DNA of 64,000 bases, from the NCBI GenBank assembly GCA_964057225.1, contig OZ059897.1, forward strand, positions 16,306,001 to 16,370,000, given 5' to 3'. Positions 38,656 to 51,900 of this stretch are shown piece by piece. The translations under genes and the position numbers were made by a program. A model generated the notes under the pieces. It saw nothing but the letters and a program-made list of their open reading frames with translations, ran no database searches and was not told the origin of the DNA. The stretch comes from Auanema rhodensis (taxonomy: Eukaryota; Nematoda; Chromadorea; Rhabditida; Rhabditidae). Positions within the stretch are counted from its first letter, which is position 1. Every line of letters starts with the position of its first letter.

Positions 38656-38687
38656 CTTAAGTTATATATATATATATATAACTTAAG
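38656..38687. repeat. perfect 32-bp AT-rich palindrome
   Basis: The arms are CTTAAGTT and AACTTAAG around an alternating TA core, with no mismatch or loop. Sequences of this kind can extrude cruciforms. It lies about 640 bp upstream of the EGF-protein ATG. Confidence 0.85.
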
Positions 38688-39325
38688 ACGTATAACACTA
38701 ATTTATAAATATAGTTACATATGTACGATACCGTTTTAGATTATACGACAGTCTAAAAATTAGAATATTAAATTGTTAGTTTGGGTGTCAGTGCTTTTCT
38801 CAGAATGACTATAATTCGAACACATGCGTTTAACTATAACTAAATAAATAAGTTTGATACAAAATAGAATGCTAAAAAATAATAATAAGGGAATAATTTA
38901 TTCAATAAAAGTTCAAAAAGATTTTAAAACCTATATTCTTATTATTGAGTGCAGTTTATTTACTAATACTATGAAGTTATATTGTAATGATTAAGTTCAC
39001 ATGGTGAGAAGAGCTTGTTAAAGATAGAAGTAATCCATGCTCGTCTTTTTTAAAGAGCTTAAACATCAAATTTGTTCATACTTTCATTTTCATTTTCAAC
39101 AAGAACGTTAAACATTTATATATCTTCAGATATTCTTACAAATTGTTTCAATTAAAATTTTAGAAAAAATAATATTTTAAATATAAAAAATTGTGCTTGT
39201 TTAAATAAAAAAATTAGCATAAATGTTAAAATATGCTAATTTTTAAATGTTCAAGTTTTTTGGTTACGTGAACATAACGTGAAACTGTGTTCAGAAGAGT
39301 TGTATCGAATCAGTACAAGATATAA

Positions 39326-42300
39326 ATGAAATTATTTTTGATATATAGCTTGATTTATTTATCAAATAGTTTTACGATTCAAAGAACAAAAAAAATAGGT
39401 ATGTGTATAACATATTTCACGTTATAATAAATTTATGAAAGTTTTAAATAATAATTTTAGCTTAACAAGCGATATTATATTACAGAAGAAGAAAAACCAA
39501 GCAAATTTCGAAAATTGATTACTGGAAAATCCATTCCGCATTTACCACAGGTAATTCAAACAACCCGCTATTTACTATATCAAAAGATTAAAAATCATAT
39601 ATCGTTAATATTAAATAGCACTATTTATAGTAAACATATTATATATTTATGACTTCAGCTGAACCGAATACCATCTATATCTAAAACAAAATCATTGGTT
39701 GTTCCCCCAGAAGCCGAATTTGATCCTTGCTTAACATCAAAAAGTATATGCTTAAATGATGGAAAATGTGTGAATCGTGATGGAATGTAAGTTTATTCAA
39801 AAAGTTTGTGGGTTTATTAACAATTGATGTATGGATAAATCTTACATACAGTTGTGGTACAGGTTCACGTGTCGTTGCCCACCAACTCATTATGGTAAAC
39901 GATGCGAAATATTGGCAGACATGAAAAATTGTAAAGACAATAAATGCCAAAACAATTCTGTTTGTGTTAGGTTTTCATTGTCGAAAGATTAATTTTCATG
40001 TTCCTGTTGTATTTTTAGTATACTTTACCCAAAAGATGTAGTAGACACATTGGTACAAAACAAGAAAACGGATATTGAATCAACCAATAAAAATTTAGAC
40101 AACTACATTATTCAGTTGAAATATGAGTAGGCTAAACCATTTGTGAATTATCCTTACTTTTTTTGTTTGTGTAGTTGTATCTGCCCTGAGGGCTTTTCTG
40201 GTACATTCTGTGAAATATCTGATGAAGAGCTATTTTGTCGGGAAAGCCATTGCATGAATCATGGAACAGGTACAATGACAGATGGCAAGTGTATTTGTGA
40301 TTGCCATTCTAACTACATTGGACAAAGGGTTTGAACAATACTTTAATAGATATTGAAGCTTTGTTGTAACATAATGATGATTCTAGTGTGAAACAGAAAA
40401 TCCCTGTGTTTCATATATATGCCATAACTCGGGAAAATGCGAGATACAAACAGATAAAAAGAGAAATTCTGTTGTAGCTGTTTGTAAATGCCCCGCAACA
40501 AGATTAATCAATTCCACCATCACTGGCTAGTTATACCATAATTAATAATAATAATGCCAAATCGAAACCTATCATATTGTAACCTATTTCAGGAGATCGT
40601 TGTGAAACTATCAAGATAAATAATGAAGTTGATCGTCAAGCCAAAGCATTGCCTTGCCGTCAAAATGCCTCAAGAAAGGAATGGGAAGAATTTATGATGC
40701 CTAGGTTTAAATAACGTTTTAAATTATATTGTCAGAGTTTTAGACTGAGTAGTGTAGATAGAACTTTCTTTGCTTCCAATCTGCAACAATGCCTAACGAG
40801 AACTGGACAGACTTGCACTAACCATCCCAAACTGCGAAATGATTGGTGTATTGGTGAAAAAGCTTTATGTGAACCGAGAGTAGTGAGATGTAAGAGTTTG
40901 CCTTTTCATATTTGGAAAAATCGTTAAGAAAACTTTAGTTCCCTCACAAAATAGTTATTTAATACCGTATTGCATGTGCAATGGAGCTGACACTGGAATA
41001 CTCTGCGAGGTAAAAAAAGAAAAACATCATTTTATTTACCTAAAACTCCAAGTTTCATAGAGACGATGCATGTGAACCAACTCTTGATGAAATGAAAAAG
41101 GGAATAACTCGACAAAGTCGTTGTACTGACTTGGATCACGGTGTTTGCATTGATATCCTAGGAGAACTGAAATGCGAGTACGTTTGTTTATAGAATTCTC
41201 AGTAATCCAATTTGATATTCAGTTGCCGTAAAGGATATGTTGGTGAAATGTGTGAAACTTATGATCCTTGTAGTAATAAACCCTGCGGAAATGCTGAATG
41301 CATAGCTGTTAGCAGATAATTCACAGATACTATTAAATGCTGAAGTTTTATAGATTCCATCAGAAACAGTTGCCAGTAAAACAGGACAAATTCGAGAGCT
41401 TCATAGATGCTTATGTGACATGGAGACTGATAGAATTCACGGTTTTTATAAAATATAATTTGGACCAATAACTTTAAAACGCAAACATTATATTGCAGGA
41501 GGATCAAACTGTGTTTATGCAGGCACAGGAAATTGTTCCTCCCCCGACCTTTGCCATAACGGCTTATGCTTACCATGCGAACATTCTGAAGAAGATGAAA
41601 TGCTTAATGTATGCACAGATCAGCAGCTCCAGAGAGGTTTTAGGTTTACTTTATTTCTCTACACAATATAACAAGTACTAACAAAGATGTATTTGCAAAC
41701 CTGGGTTTCAACCTCCTTATTGTGAAAATATTCAAGATCCATGCTTTGAGCATTTGTGTGCAAATAATGGTCAATGCCGAAAAACTTCTAAATATGACTA
41801 TGAGTATGATTTCTTTCTTTTTTTTTCTTTAAATGAATTTAGATGTACATGTAATCCAGGGACTCGGGGAACGTTATGTGAACACGTTTTCGATTATTGT
41901 AGGGCGACCGGTGAATCTTCACATTAAAATTGAAAAATGCATTGCATATATATCATTAATACAGGAAATATTCAATGTCTTCATGGGACTTGTCAAGAAG
42001 ATATTTCTTCTCTGCGCGGATTTTCTTGCCTATGTTACTATTCGTATTATGGAAAAAATTGCGAGCATAAAATGCTGCCAGCTGAAGCTATGTTCGCTGC
42101 GATTATGGTAGCTGAGCGATAGTTTTTGATCAATGACTAGTTTTTAGGAATATTATTGGATTACATTACCCTTAATTTCGATATTCATCACATGCACCAT
42201 ATTAGTTCTTGCACATTTTTGTAGTTTTTCCTATCACAGGTAGAAACATTACTTCTCGCATATTTGATAAATAATTTATATTGACAGAAACCAAGAAGTA

Positions 42301-42342
42301 GAACTAAGTTTAGACAGTAAGGAAAATATTGTTAACGATTAA
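39326..42342 (+). CDS. type I membrane protein with multiple EGF-like modules
   Basis: A probable cell-surface or matrix-contact protein of roughly 650-700 residues in about 19 exons. The ATG at 39326 opens a signal peptide (MKLFLIYSLIYLSNS). EGF-like modules follow with the usual cysteine spacing, such as ICLNDGKC…FTCRCPP.HYGKRCE, CICPEGFSGTFCE, CKCPA…GDRCE, CRKGYVGEMCE, CICKPGFQPPYCE, CTCNPGTRGTLCE and a last CLCYYSYYGKNCE. A cysteine-bearing non-EGF segment (CLTRTGQTCTNHPKLRNDWC) sits mid-protein. One TM follows (EYYWITLPLISIFITCTILV), then a tail of about 30 residues ending EVELSLDSKENIVND. The intron at 40526 begins with GC (ACTG|GCTAGT). Alternative splice-site choices at 41079, 41640 and 41915 were fixed by keeping the frame open. 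I cannot name an orthologue. Notch/Delta-type landmarks (DSL, LNR, ankyrin) are not seen. Expression or binding partner cannot be inferred. Confidence 0.78.
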
Positions 42343-42900
42343 TTTTCAATTAGTATTGAATGGTAATATATAGAATATTAAACACAATACAATAAGTAAG
42401 TATTATTAAATTTAAAAAAAAATTCTAATCTCGCAAATTTCAGGAGTTGCGTACTTTAACTAGACCCATATTTTTTAACCACATTTAATATAGAGCTATA
42501 AGTTTAATATTATCTACTGGTTTCTTAAATTAATAAAATATCATGAACAACTAGGCCATCAGAATTAAATATTATATATGCCTAAACTACAATGGGCCTC
42601 AATATTTTCAATGATCTTTATGCTCGCGCTAGCAAGTGCGCTCCAATGACAATGCCATTGAAATTTTAAAAATATTTTTATAAAAATTTATTAATTCACT
42701 AATTTCACATGATACTACTCAATAAATTTGAAAATTCTGCTATTGAAATTACTTGCAGGCTGTTCCTTTCACATTAATATTCTTCTTATCTGTTTATTGT
42801 TTCCCTAATAGGTTGGATTTGGTGAATTTTTGCCACTTTTATAGATATTTTCTTATTCAGGGCTCATTATTGTTAAAAAACAAAAATTCAAACGTCCACA
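42343..42900. other. spacer upstream of the USP24-like gene
   Basis: A 558-bp AT-rich spacer. It contains a TTTTCTTATTCAG acceptor ending at 42860, which could receive a spliced leader or an upstream exon of the USP24-like gene. No exon carrying an ATG in the right frame was found. Confidence 0.45.
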
Positions 42901-45900
42901 CTGAAATTGCCACTGATTGAAAAGGATTCGGCGGACGAGGAGCCGCCGATTACGGGTAAGATAAAATTTGTTCCTTTTTCGCATTTATTAAATATGTAGA
43001 CGGGTTTCCGGATGATGATATTCAAATAGCTGAATCTGTCTCAACGGTAGTAACTCCAAATTGCTCTGACCCAGAAGACGATGACATTCAAATTCTTGGA
43101 CCACTCAAACGTCCTGGGGCTCCTATTATTAATGCCTCAAAGGTATAATGTTAACAATATATTTATTTTATACATTTTATAGAGATTGAAATCATCAAGC
43201 CTGCCCATGGGCTCTCCTTCATCTCCTGACTATGGCAATTCGGAATCTTTAAATACTCTTCTTGCAATGGGGTTAGTGAAAATTAGTTTTTCATATTTTA
43301 TTTCTTGTTTCAAGTTTTTCTGAAGAGCAAATTCCTCTTGCTTTGCGCTTAGCAGACGGTGATTTGGAGAAAGCTGTTCTATATCTAACTGGAGAAGTTC
43401 CTGGTTTAGATGACTATATGAGCAATTCTGCTTCAGGTTGAATACCTAAATGAAATAGAAATAAAACTTCCTTTGTTCAAGGTACTGTATCACGTTTGAG
43501 TAATGGCTCGGTTCGCGAAGAAGGATGTGGTCGCCTTCGATTACCCAGCACCTCTCTCTCTACTGTACAGGTAATACATTTCTTATTAGTTCTAACCTAT
43601 TAATTTTTAATTTAAAGAATTATATATATCAAGGCCGAAGTTTGTTCTATAAATCTGGCAACGCTTTGGATAGATGTGTCAAAGTAAAATATAGGTAGTA
43701 ATATGTTAGCTAATATATAATGTTTTTAGGCAGCTTCTAAAATTTGTGAAGAAGATGTAAATGCAATCGATTCAAAACTTGACGATTTTTTAATAAATTC
43801 TCTTCCTGAAGTTATTAATAGGCACAGTAGCCCCGTTGATGTATCATGACATGATTATTATTTTCTAAACCTATTTTCCAGGAAATTAGACTTGATGCTG
43901 AAGCTATTGATCTTTGCTATGCATTTTTCGAACTTGTAGTTCCTCTTTTGGCTTTAAGGTTTTTAAAAATTTTTATTTATTAATTAATTTTTTGTATTTT
44001 TAAGTTTACAACGTCCAAATTGTTTCGTTGTTGCTTGTCGTGGTTTATGTGAAATATTCAACCCTGATAGTAAATATAATAAAGCTACACGGCGACGCGA
44101 TCCCACTCCTGAACTGTATGTTTATTTTCTTATATATATTTTTAGGCATTTCGTTTTCAGTGAAAAGTTACTTGCTGCACATGACGTACATACGGATACA
44201 AATAAGTTTCTAGCTGTTAATTCTGCTCCATTAGCTCGCTTACAGGCAATACAATTCTTAATATGTTATATTTTGTTCATATTTTAGCAAGGTATTGAGA
44301 ATTTCTGCCAAGAAAATGGGTTCGTAACAATTCAGAAAGTTGTCAAAGGTTTGCCCCGAGATAATGGAGATTCTTTAGAGGTTGGCAAATTGTTTTTCTT
44401 TCTCTTCATTTATGAATTTGTAGCATATGCTTGCTTGTGTACAATTGTCTAATTTTGTAATTCCTTATCTAATACCTTCGAAGTTTATCGGAGCCACAGC
44501 TGATTGGATGGATCGAGGACTAGACATAATTGAAAGTTTGCATGAAAAGGACATACGTTCATCGGCAAGTTATAATTTCTATTTTATAAACGATATTAGT
44601 TATAGTATGCAAGAACATGTGTTTTGGACTTATTAGAAGAATTAAATAAACTTAGTTATCATATTCCTTCTACCGAACATCATGGAGAAAACGGTCGCCT
44701 CGATATATGTAGATTAGAATTCACACTCAAATGCTTGAAGTGCTCACAATTAGAAGCAAGAATGTTTGCTCTGAATGATGTAAGGTTTCATATTATGTTT
44801 TATCGTATAATTGATGATTCAGCTCTGTCTATTAGCTCAAAGTGTGAGGGAGAATAACCCAATTGTCGGAGAAGAGCTGTTGAATGACTGGCTCAAAGAG
44901 AATAAAATTCTTCATGCAGGTTGACGTTGTTTTAAACTTAAATTGTAATTTATTCAAACAGTTCTGAGCGGCAATTTGGATATGGCTGCATATGTCGAGA
45001 AAACAAATAAACTTCTAGCTTATATGGCTCCCATTATGTCAGATTCAGACATAGGTACCAATAAAAAAACATTATTTTTTCTAACAATTCTTTAATATTA
45101 GTCTATATTTGGTCATTACGGAAAGGAAGATTAGGAGTGTCTCCTGAACGTTTTCAATCTATAGTATCTCATATAGCATCTCAGTTCTCGTTTGAGCAAA
45201 TGATATTCACCTGTGATCTATTTCAAAAGGTGTGTCTTGTCTTATGTTCATCCCACATTCAGTTTATAGGCATTTAAAACTGGAGAGCATAGAACTTTTG
45301 AGAAAGTTTTCAATATATGTGCTGATGTTACACGCACCAGTGAAAATGATGAAGTAGTTAAAATGGTAAAAAACTCAAATTTAATTAATATTAATGGATT
45401 GTTTGCTTAGATAATTTATCAAATGTGGGATTACATAGTAACGGCGAAAAGTTTTCATTATGATATTTCTCATGCACTGGATATTCATGCAGAGATGATT
45501 TCCTTCAAGAAAAAGTTTGATTATCGTGATGAGTTTGTGAAGCGGAGCTTGATTGTTCTTCTGAAACACAAAGATCAAGAAAAAGTTTGAACATCTTTCT
45601 CTAATTTTTTATTTTTCATCAATTTCAGATTGTTCTTCCCATCCTGTTTGTTGTATATATTAGAAACATATTAGCTCTAGGAGTTAGGGAAACCCAAAAT
45701 ATTTCTGGCATTGTTACTAGAAAAACTAGTGTTCTTCGTGCAGAAAATAACGCTTGGGGTGGTAATACTGAACTTCACTTTATATATTATTTTTGTAAAT
45801 AATTTTAGATCAGGCCTCGGATGTTCAAAGAAGAACTGAATTAAAAAAACTACTTGTTGAACAAAATTTGTTTCACCATGTGGTTCGTAATATTATCAAA

Positions 45901-48900
45901 TGCCAAAAATTTGCCCACATAAGAAGTATGGAACTACAAGATTGTGTGATACCAGGAGGTATCTATAACATATCTTTTCTAATCTCTTTTTTTGTTTTCA
46001 AGAGAATTCTCGAAGTTGCTTTGATATCGAAGAGTCATTAGACCCTTTTTTAATGGACGTCGCTGATGGATATACATATGGTCAGGTTATTCAATTTTCT
46101 CTCAAACTGCTTGCTTGGATGTTTGAAAACGATGTGGTAGTATATACCAACGACAAAATTCAAGCTTTATGGAGTGCTTTAGTAGAAAGCGAACAGTCAA
46201 CGCCACCAGAAAAATCGGTAGAAGAGTGACTTATTTCATCTGTATCACTTTCGTTTAGGAATTTTTTCATTGGATTATGAGGTTGAGAAGAGATATAATC
46301 AAGGACGAAGCTTTATTACAATTTTTGGGTCTTTTTGGGAAATTGGATCCGTTACATATTACAGTTGATGGTACAATGTGTACCATTTCAATCTATAATA
46401 TTATTATTTATAGGTATGAAAGCATTCTTTGAAATTTATCATAGATTGGCAATAACTGCTATTGGTGTAAATGATGAGGTTTGCTAATATTGAATTCATT
46501 TAAAGTTTGGTTTTCAGGATCTCCGTAAGCATTGGAATACAGTTTGGGAGATATTAGAAAATGTTGAAGATCCTTTAGTTGTTGATAATATAACAGGAAG
46601 AATTGTTAAAGAAGGTACTTAAAAGAATATTTTTGATAGTTTTATCATCAATTTTTTTCTGGCGTTTTTGGAGATAGAAATAGTGTAGCAGCTCGTCCGT
46701 TTGTTGATTTTTGCTTGAAACGTCTTAAGCGTCAAATGGAGTAAGTTAACGCTTCGCATTCATTTCTATTCATTTATTTTCAGAGAGTTTGAGAAATCAA
46801 AAAATGGATGTCCAACAGAAGCTTCTCCTACCTTTCTTCGAAAAGTTAATCGAAATTTATGCGTATTAGCAAAATTCACTTCTGTTAACGAAGCTAACTT
46901 CTTAGTGCGTTTAGTTTTCCTTGCCATTATTTAGTATGAGTTTTACAGTATTCTCGCACAAGAACTCTACATAGCACAATCGTTCCTGGACGACCAGTTC
47001 GAGTAGACATGTATTGTGAAACTTTCGACATAGATCAAAAAGCTTTGTCAATTTCCACACATACCAATGAGCTGTTAGCTCATTTTAAAAGTAGGATTGA
47101 TCGACGTCTTGGATTTGTAAGTATATTTAATTCTAATAGTTATAAGGTATACATTTCAGTATGGAATAGATTCATATACTATGCATGTGGATTGGGGAGA
47201 TGATGAAGATAGAGAGATATCAATGCGTCATCCTTGGAAAACGCTTGAGCAGGTAATTTTTTCAAGAGGAAAAGTAGTATTGTTGTGGAGTTTCAGATTG
47301 CTCTTGTACCATCTAATGAAGATGTTCTCTATTCAAATTATGGAATTCTTCGAGTACGACTATTCATACGGAATATTAACAGCTTGTAAGATTGCATTTT
47401 AAAAATTTATTCCATTTTGATAATTTGCTTAGAAGACCCTTACAAAGAGTGAGCTTTGATACTAACAAGGTTTTAGAAGATGACTTACCTTCCACTTTCA
47501 TTCACACTGATAGCAGTGTAAGTTTTCCTCTCTTATACTTTTCATATATACTGTTTTTAGATATATTCTATTCTTTATTCTCTTCCAATAGGTAAAGATA
47601 AGAAAATGACTGCTGTACGTAGGCAACTGCTCGATATTCTTCCGAATGATATCAAAGTGGAAAAGGCTTTTGAAATATATAAGAAGGAGGTGAGTAAAAA
47701 TATGGTTTTTTATATTGCGCAATTAAATCCAGGTTGATAGCAATTTGGAATATGGAAAGTGTGTGATAAAGTATTCGTTCTGCAAAATTCAAGAAGTTAA
47801 AAGCGTACTTTCTCTAGATACTCCTCATAAATTCTTGTATGGGCTAGAGGTAGTTTAACACAGTAGGCACTGCTAAATATATTCATTTAAGGTTCTATGT
47901 GGTATGCTTATGCCGACTAGATATTCTATTGTTTCTGCTCACCAGTCTTGCAATACAATATCAGCGTTAACTAATTCTGATATCGTTGAACATATTATGA
48001 ACAATGTGGAGACACTTTGCTCAAACTTCAAAAACTATAATATTGCTGAAGATTCATTATATTTAGATATCATCGATCGAGCTAACTTACTCCTCAGGTA
48101 GTCTTACCAAAATTATTTTATTTTTGAGAAATTTCTTAAGGTATTTCCTGCTGAACAAATTTACTCTAAAGGAGTCTGCTATAGAGGACATTGAAATATG
48201 TGACCATTTGGAACACACTTCTCCTGAGTTTGGTTGTAATAAAGGAAAAATGGATCAAATCCGTACAGTTTCAAATATTTTTTCATCAAGGTACATTTTT
48301 TCCTACTTTTTTTCTACTGGTATTATTTTGTTTTTAAAGGCTAGAAACATTAGAAAAATGGAGCTTGAATCGTATCATCCACTTTGCCAATGTTTGGATA
48401 AAAATTATCGATGTAGTGCGAAGTAATAACAATCATTTGCTAGGAAATTTAACTGAGCGGGGAGTGGAAAGGTAGATAAATTTAAATAAATCATTCAAAG
48501 CTCAGATATTTTAGATTTGGTGAAGAAGGGGATAGAGATGTTTTTTCTGTTGAACAGGCTCTATATGCTACGAAAGATTTGTCATCAGATAGTCTAAGTG
48601 CTTAATAGATAAAATTTCTTGTTATAGCAGTTTTTCTCATTTCAGGAGTCTCATTTTTACGTTCGAAGCTCACGGTTGAATGTCTGCGATTACTGATGGA
48701 AATAATTCAACAATTTGTAGTCGTAAAAGATGAAGCGGTATTACTTGAATTAATTATGTTTCTGGCATTGAAAACATCATTTTTAGATATACTATGAATT
48801 GTTGTCCAAATTTGTTTTTGACAATACTTGGACTGGTTTTGCTCAATCCATTTTGCTTGATGGAAGAGATAACTTGGTATAACTCATTTTTTTGATACAA

Positions 48901-51900
48901 TATTGAATCATAAATTTATAGTTGCGGCATGTAGGATGTTTCTACCTCGTGTCAATTTTGAGAAAGTGTAGTATGGGTGTATCCGCTCTTAGCTTAGCCA
49001 GCTTATGTGAACTAATCGTACCGGTTTTATATGATGAACGACCGTCTTCAAAACTCAGTAAATCTATATATTTTTATGATATTGTTTTTCTTATTCAGAT
49101 AAGCTCGATTTGATACGACGGACCAATTTACTGGACATCACCCAAACAGTTAGCTCTGTTCTTGTTAATACGACGATGAGTGGTTCTGCTGACGACATTG
49201 AATTATGGAATAATGTGGTAGCTGGGATTGTTGATGTGAGTCCTTGTAATCAAATGTTATATTTTAATTTATTGTTTCAGCTCGTTGTCCCTCTTACGGA
49301 AAAAATAATATCAATAGATGTTGATCGATCCTTCGAGTTGGCTGATGGAGCGTTAATTTCATCTCTAATGGAGGTGCAATCCTTCCTTTTCATTATAGTT
49401 TTTAACGATAATTTTAGATAATACGAGGACTAGTCGCAAGTGGTAATTTAGATGAAACAATTACTTCAGAAGTCGGGGACTTCATTATTACCAAACTAAT
49501 TAACGGTAAATTGTTTCCTGGATATTCTGTTAACGATGATAATTTTACGTAAGTTTTTCCTTGTAGACAATGTTATCGAAATTTTTTTCAGCGATTTATC
49601 ATCTGTTTCTCCTCCCAGTCGATGGAATGATTTTGGTATCCGCAAGCAAGCTGTCGCTCTTTTGTTGGATCTTGCAGCTACTAATCATGGATCTAATGCT
49701 ATTAGACTTCTTGAAAAACTACATTTGTGCTACGAAAATGAATCTATAAATGGTTGGGAATTTGAGGTTTGTTTCACATTAATACTTAGTGCAGTATTTG
49801 TTCTATTTTTTAGCCTGACGTTGAAGAAAAACTCTACAACCGTGTTGGCTTGAAAAATGACGGCGGTACATGTTATATGAACAGCATTCTACAACAAGTG
49901 AGGAAACATTTTCATAAAACTTTTAAGTTGTTTTATTCAGATTTACGCTATTGAACCGATCGCCCGACAATTTGTTGGGCTTGATGTTAATACTGATTTA
50001 GTATGGGAAAATGGATTGAAAAGGTCAGAAAACAATGAGATTGACTTTTTATCTTTTGTTGCAGTGAATTGATCGTTGAATTACAACGTGTGTTTGGGCA
50101 TTTATATTTTTTACTAGAAAAAATTTGTGTTCCTCGTGGATTTTGGGAAGTATTCAGATTTTCTGGAGATGATCATTTAGATACTAAAAAGCAACATGAT
50201 GCTATAGATTTTCTAACTGAATTAGTAGATAAATGTGATACTATTATGGAGGCATGAAATCTATTCTTGCAATAGTTATAATTTATACTGTTTCAGAAAA
50301 TGAAACTGCCTCTGTTATTTAAGCCTCAATTGTCAGGAAAATTTGCTTATGAATATATTTGTTATGAATGTTATACTCGGTTTGATTCTATTCGAATAGA
50401 TATATTATCATATACCTTTAGCCACCAAGGACCAGAAGAAGAATATCTCACCGTTAACTTAGAACTGCATGGAACAACTCTCGAGGATAGTTTGCAGCAT
50501 TATGTCGATGGTGAAATTTTGGAAGGAGAAAATGCGTATCACTGTAGAGAATGTAATTCTAAAGTAAGTCCTGCAATAATACTTGTTCATAGTTTCAATT
50601 TCAGAGAACAACATTAAGGAGAGGTTCATTTTATACTTTACCCAACACTTTATCTATTCAACTGAAACGGTTCACTTTTGATTACACTGGTCGTCAAGCT
50701 CAAAAGAACAACGAGTATTGCAAAGTTAATTACAAATAAACTGCGTTCGTTAATTTAAATTAATTTGTAGTTCCCTGAGTTTTTGGATATGAATCCATAT
50801 ATGAAGCATTCCCAAACATACGATTCCAAAGATATTGATATGTTGTTCGAGGAGGTAAATATTGTGCTCCAAATTTATTCACATAATACTATTTCCAGAT
50901 ACATTCTACTCAAAAGCTAGGATCGACCACGAAGTCCGCCACTGGAACTACTCCACATCCATCTCCGTCTTCGCCAATGAAAATGCGTAGAAGAAGGCGT
51001 ATATCTACTTTGCCAACACAGGTGATAGTCTTATGTGTTACTAAACTGTTCCATTTTTAGCAAGTCAATCCAGAAGATTATCATTACGAACTGGTAGGAG
51101 TTTTGGCACACTCTGGTCTTGCTGCAGCCGGTCATTACTTTTCATTCGTAAAAGATCAAAAGTATCGAGACTTAAGTTTTATGCAGTATTTATATTTGTT
51201 TTAGCTGTGATTCCAAAAAATCGAAATGGTTTGAATTAAATGATTCACAAGTTAAGCCCTTTGATGTTGAAAGTGAAGCAGAAAATACTTGGTTTGGAGG
51301 CCATTTTCGAGCTTCGAAAAGTGAGTAGTATCTGTTCTTTATATATACTGAAATCATAACAGATGTTCATAATCTGCCAGAAGAAAGAACAAGAACATGG
51401 AATGCTTATGTCTTGTTTTATCAGAAAAAGCCTATTACTGGTTTTGGTAACACAGGAGATATTACTCCAAGGTTAGCTTATTTTCATAGTTTTTACATCA
51501 ATGTATTCAGAATAAAAAACTTGAATCAAAATGATATTTTCAATTCAATGCCTCCCTGGTTAAGACTCGAAATTGTGAATAAGAATACTCGTTTCATTAA
51601 GGTATACTGAACTTCAGTACTAAAAAAAAATTTGTTATAGGAAAGAGATCTTTATTCTGACGAATACAGAGATTTGATGTTAGAAGCTGCGAATCAATTT
51701 TATACTTCTATGTGCCAGCTATCGGCAAATGAAAGGATAACTTACAAAGAAGATATGTGTGTAAAAGCTCTTAAGGTAATTTTTTACTTAATTTCTCTTC
51801 TAAATTAAGTATTAAGTTTATACTATCCTTTTGTTCACGTATTTTATGGAGATTATCATCAATGTTCCGTTGTGCAGTTGTTCTTGAAAAATCACAAAAT

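Larger units (their letters stand above)
27313..39325. other. 12-kb AT-rich gene desert
   Basis: No gene could be supported. Open frames are short and lack splice context, with biased composition. The stretch holds AT microsatellites (29459-29482, 31394-31418), a hairpin at 34551-34581, a palindrome at 38656-38687 and a slightly less AT-rich patch at about 28010-28760. It lies between the globin (minus) and EGF-protein (plus) genes, so both promoters must be in it. Confidence 0.55.
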
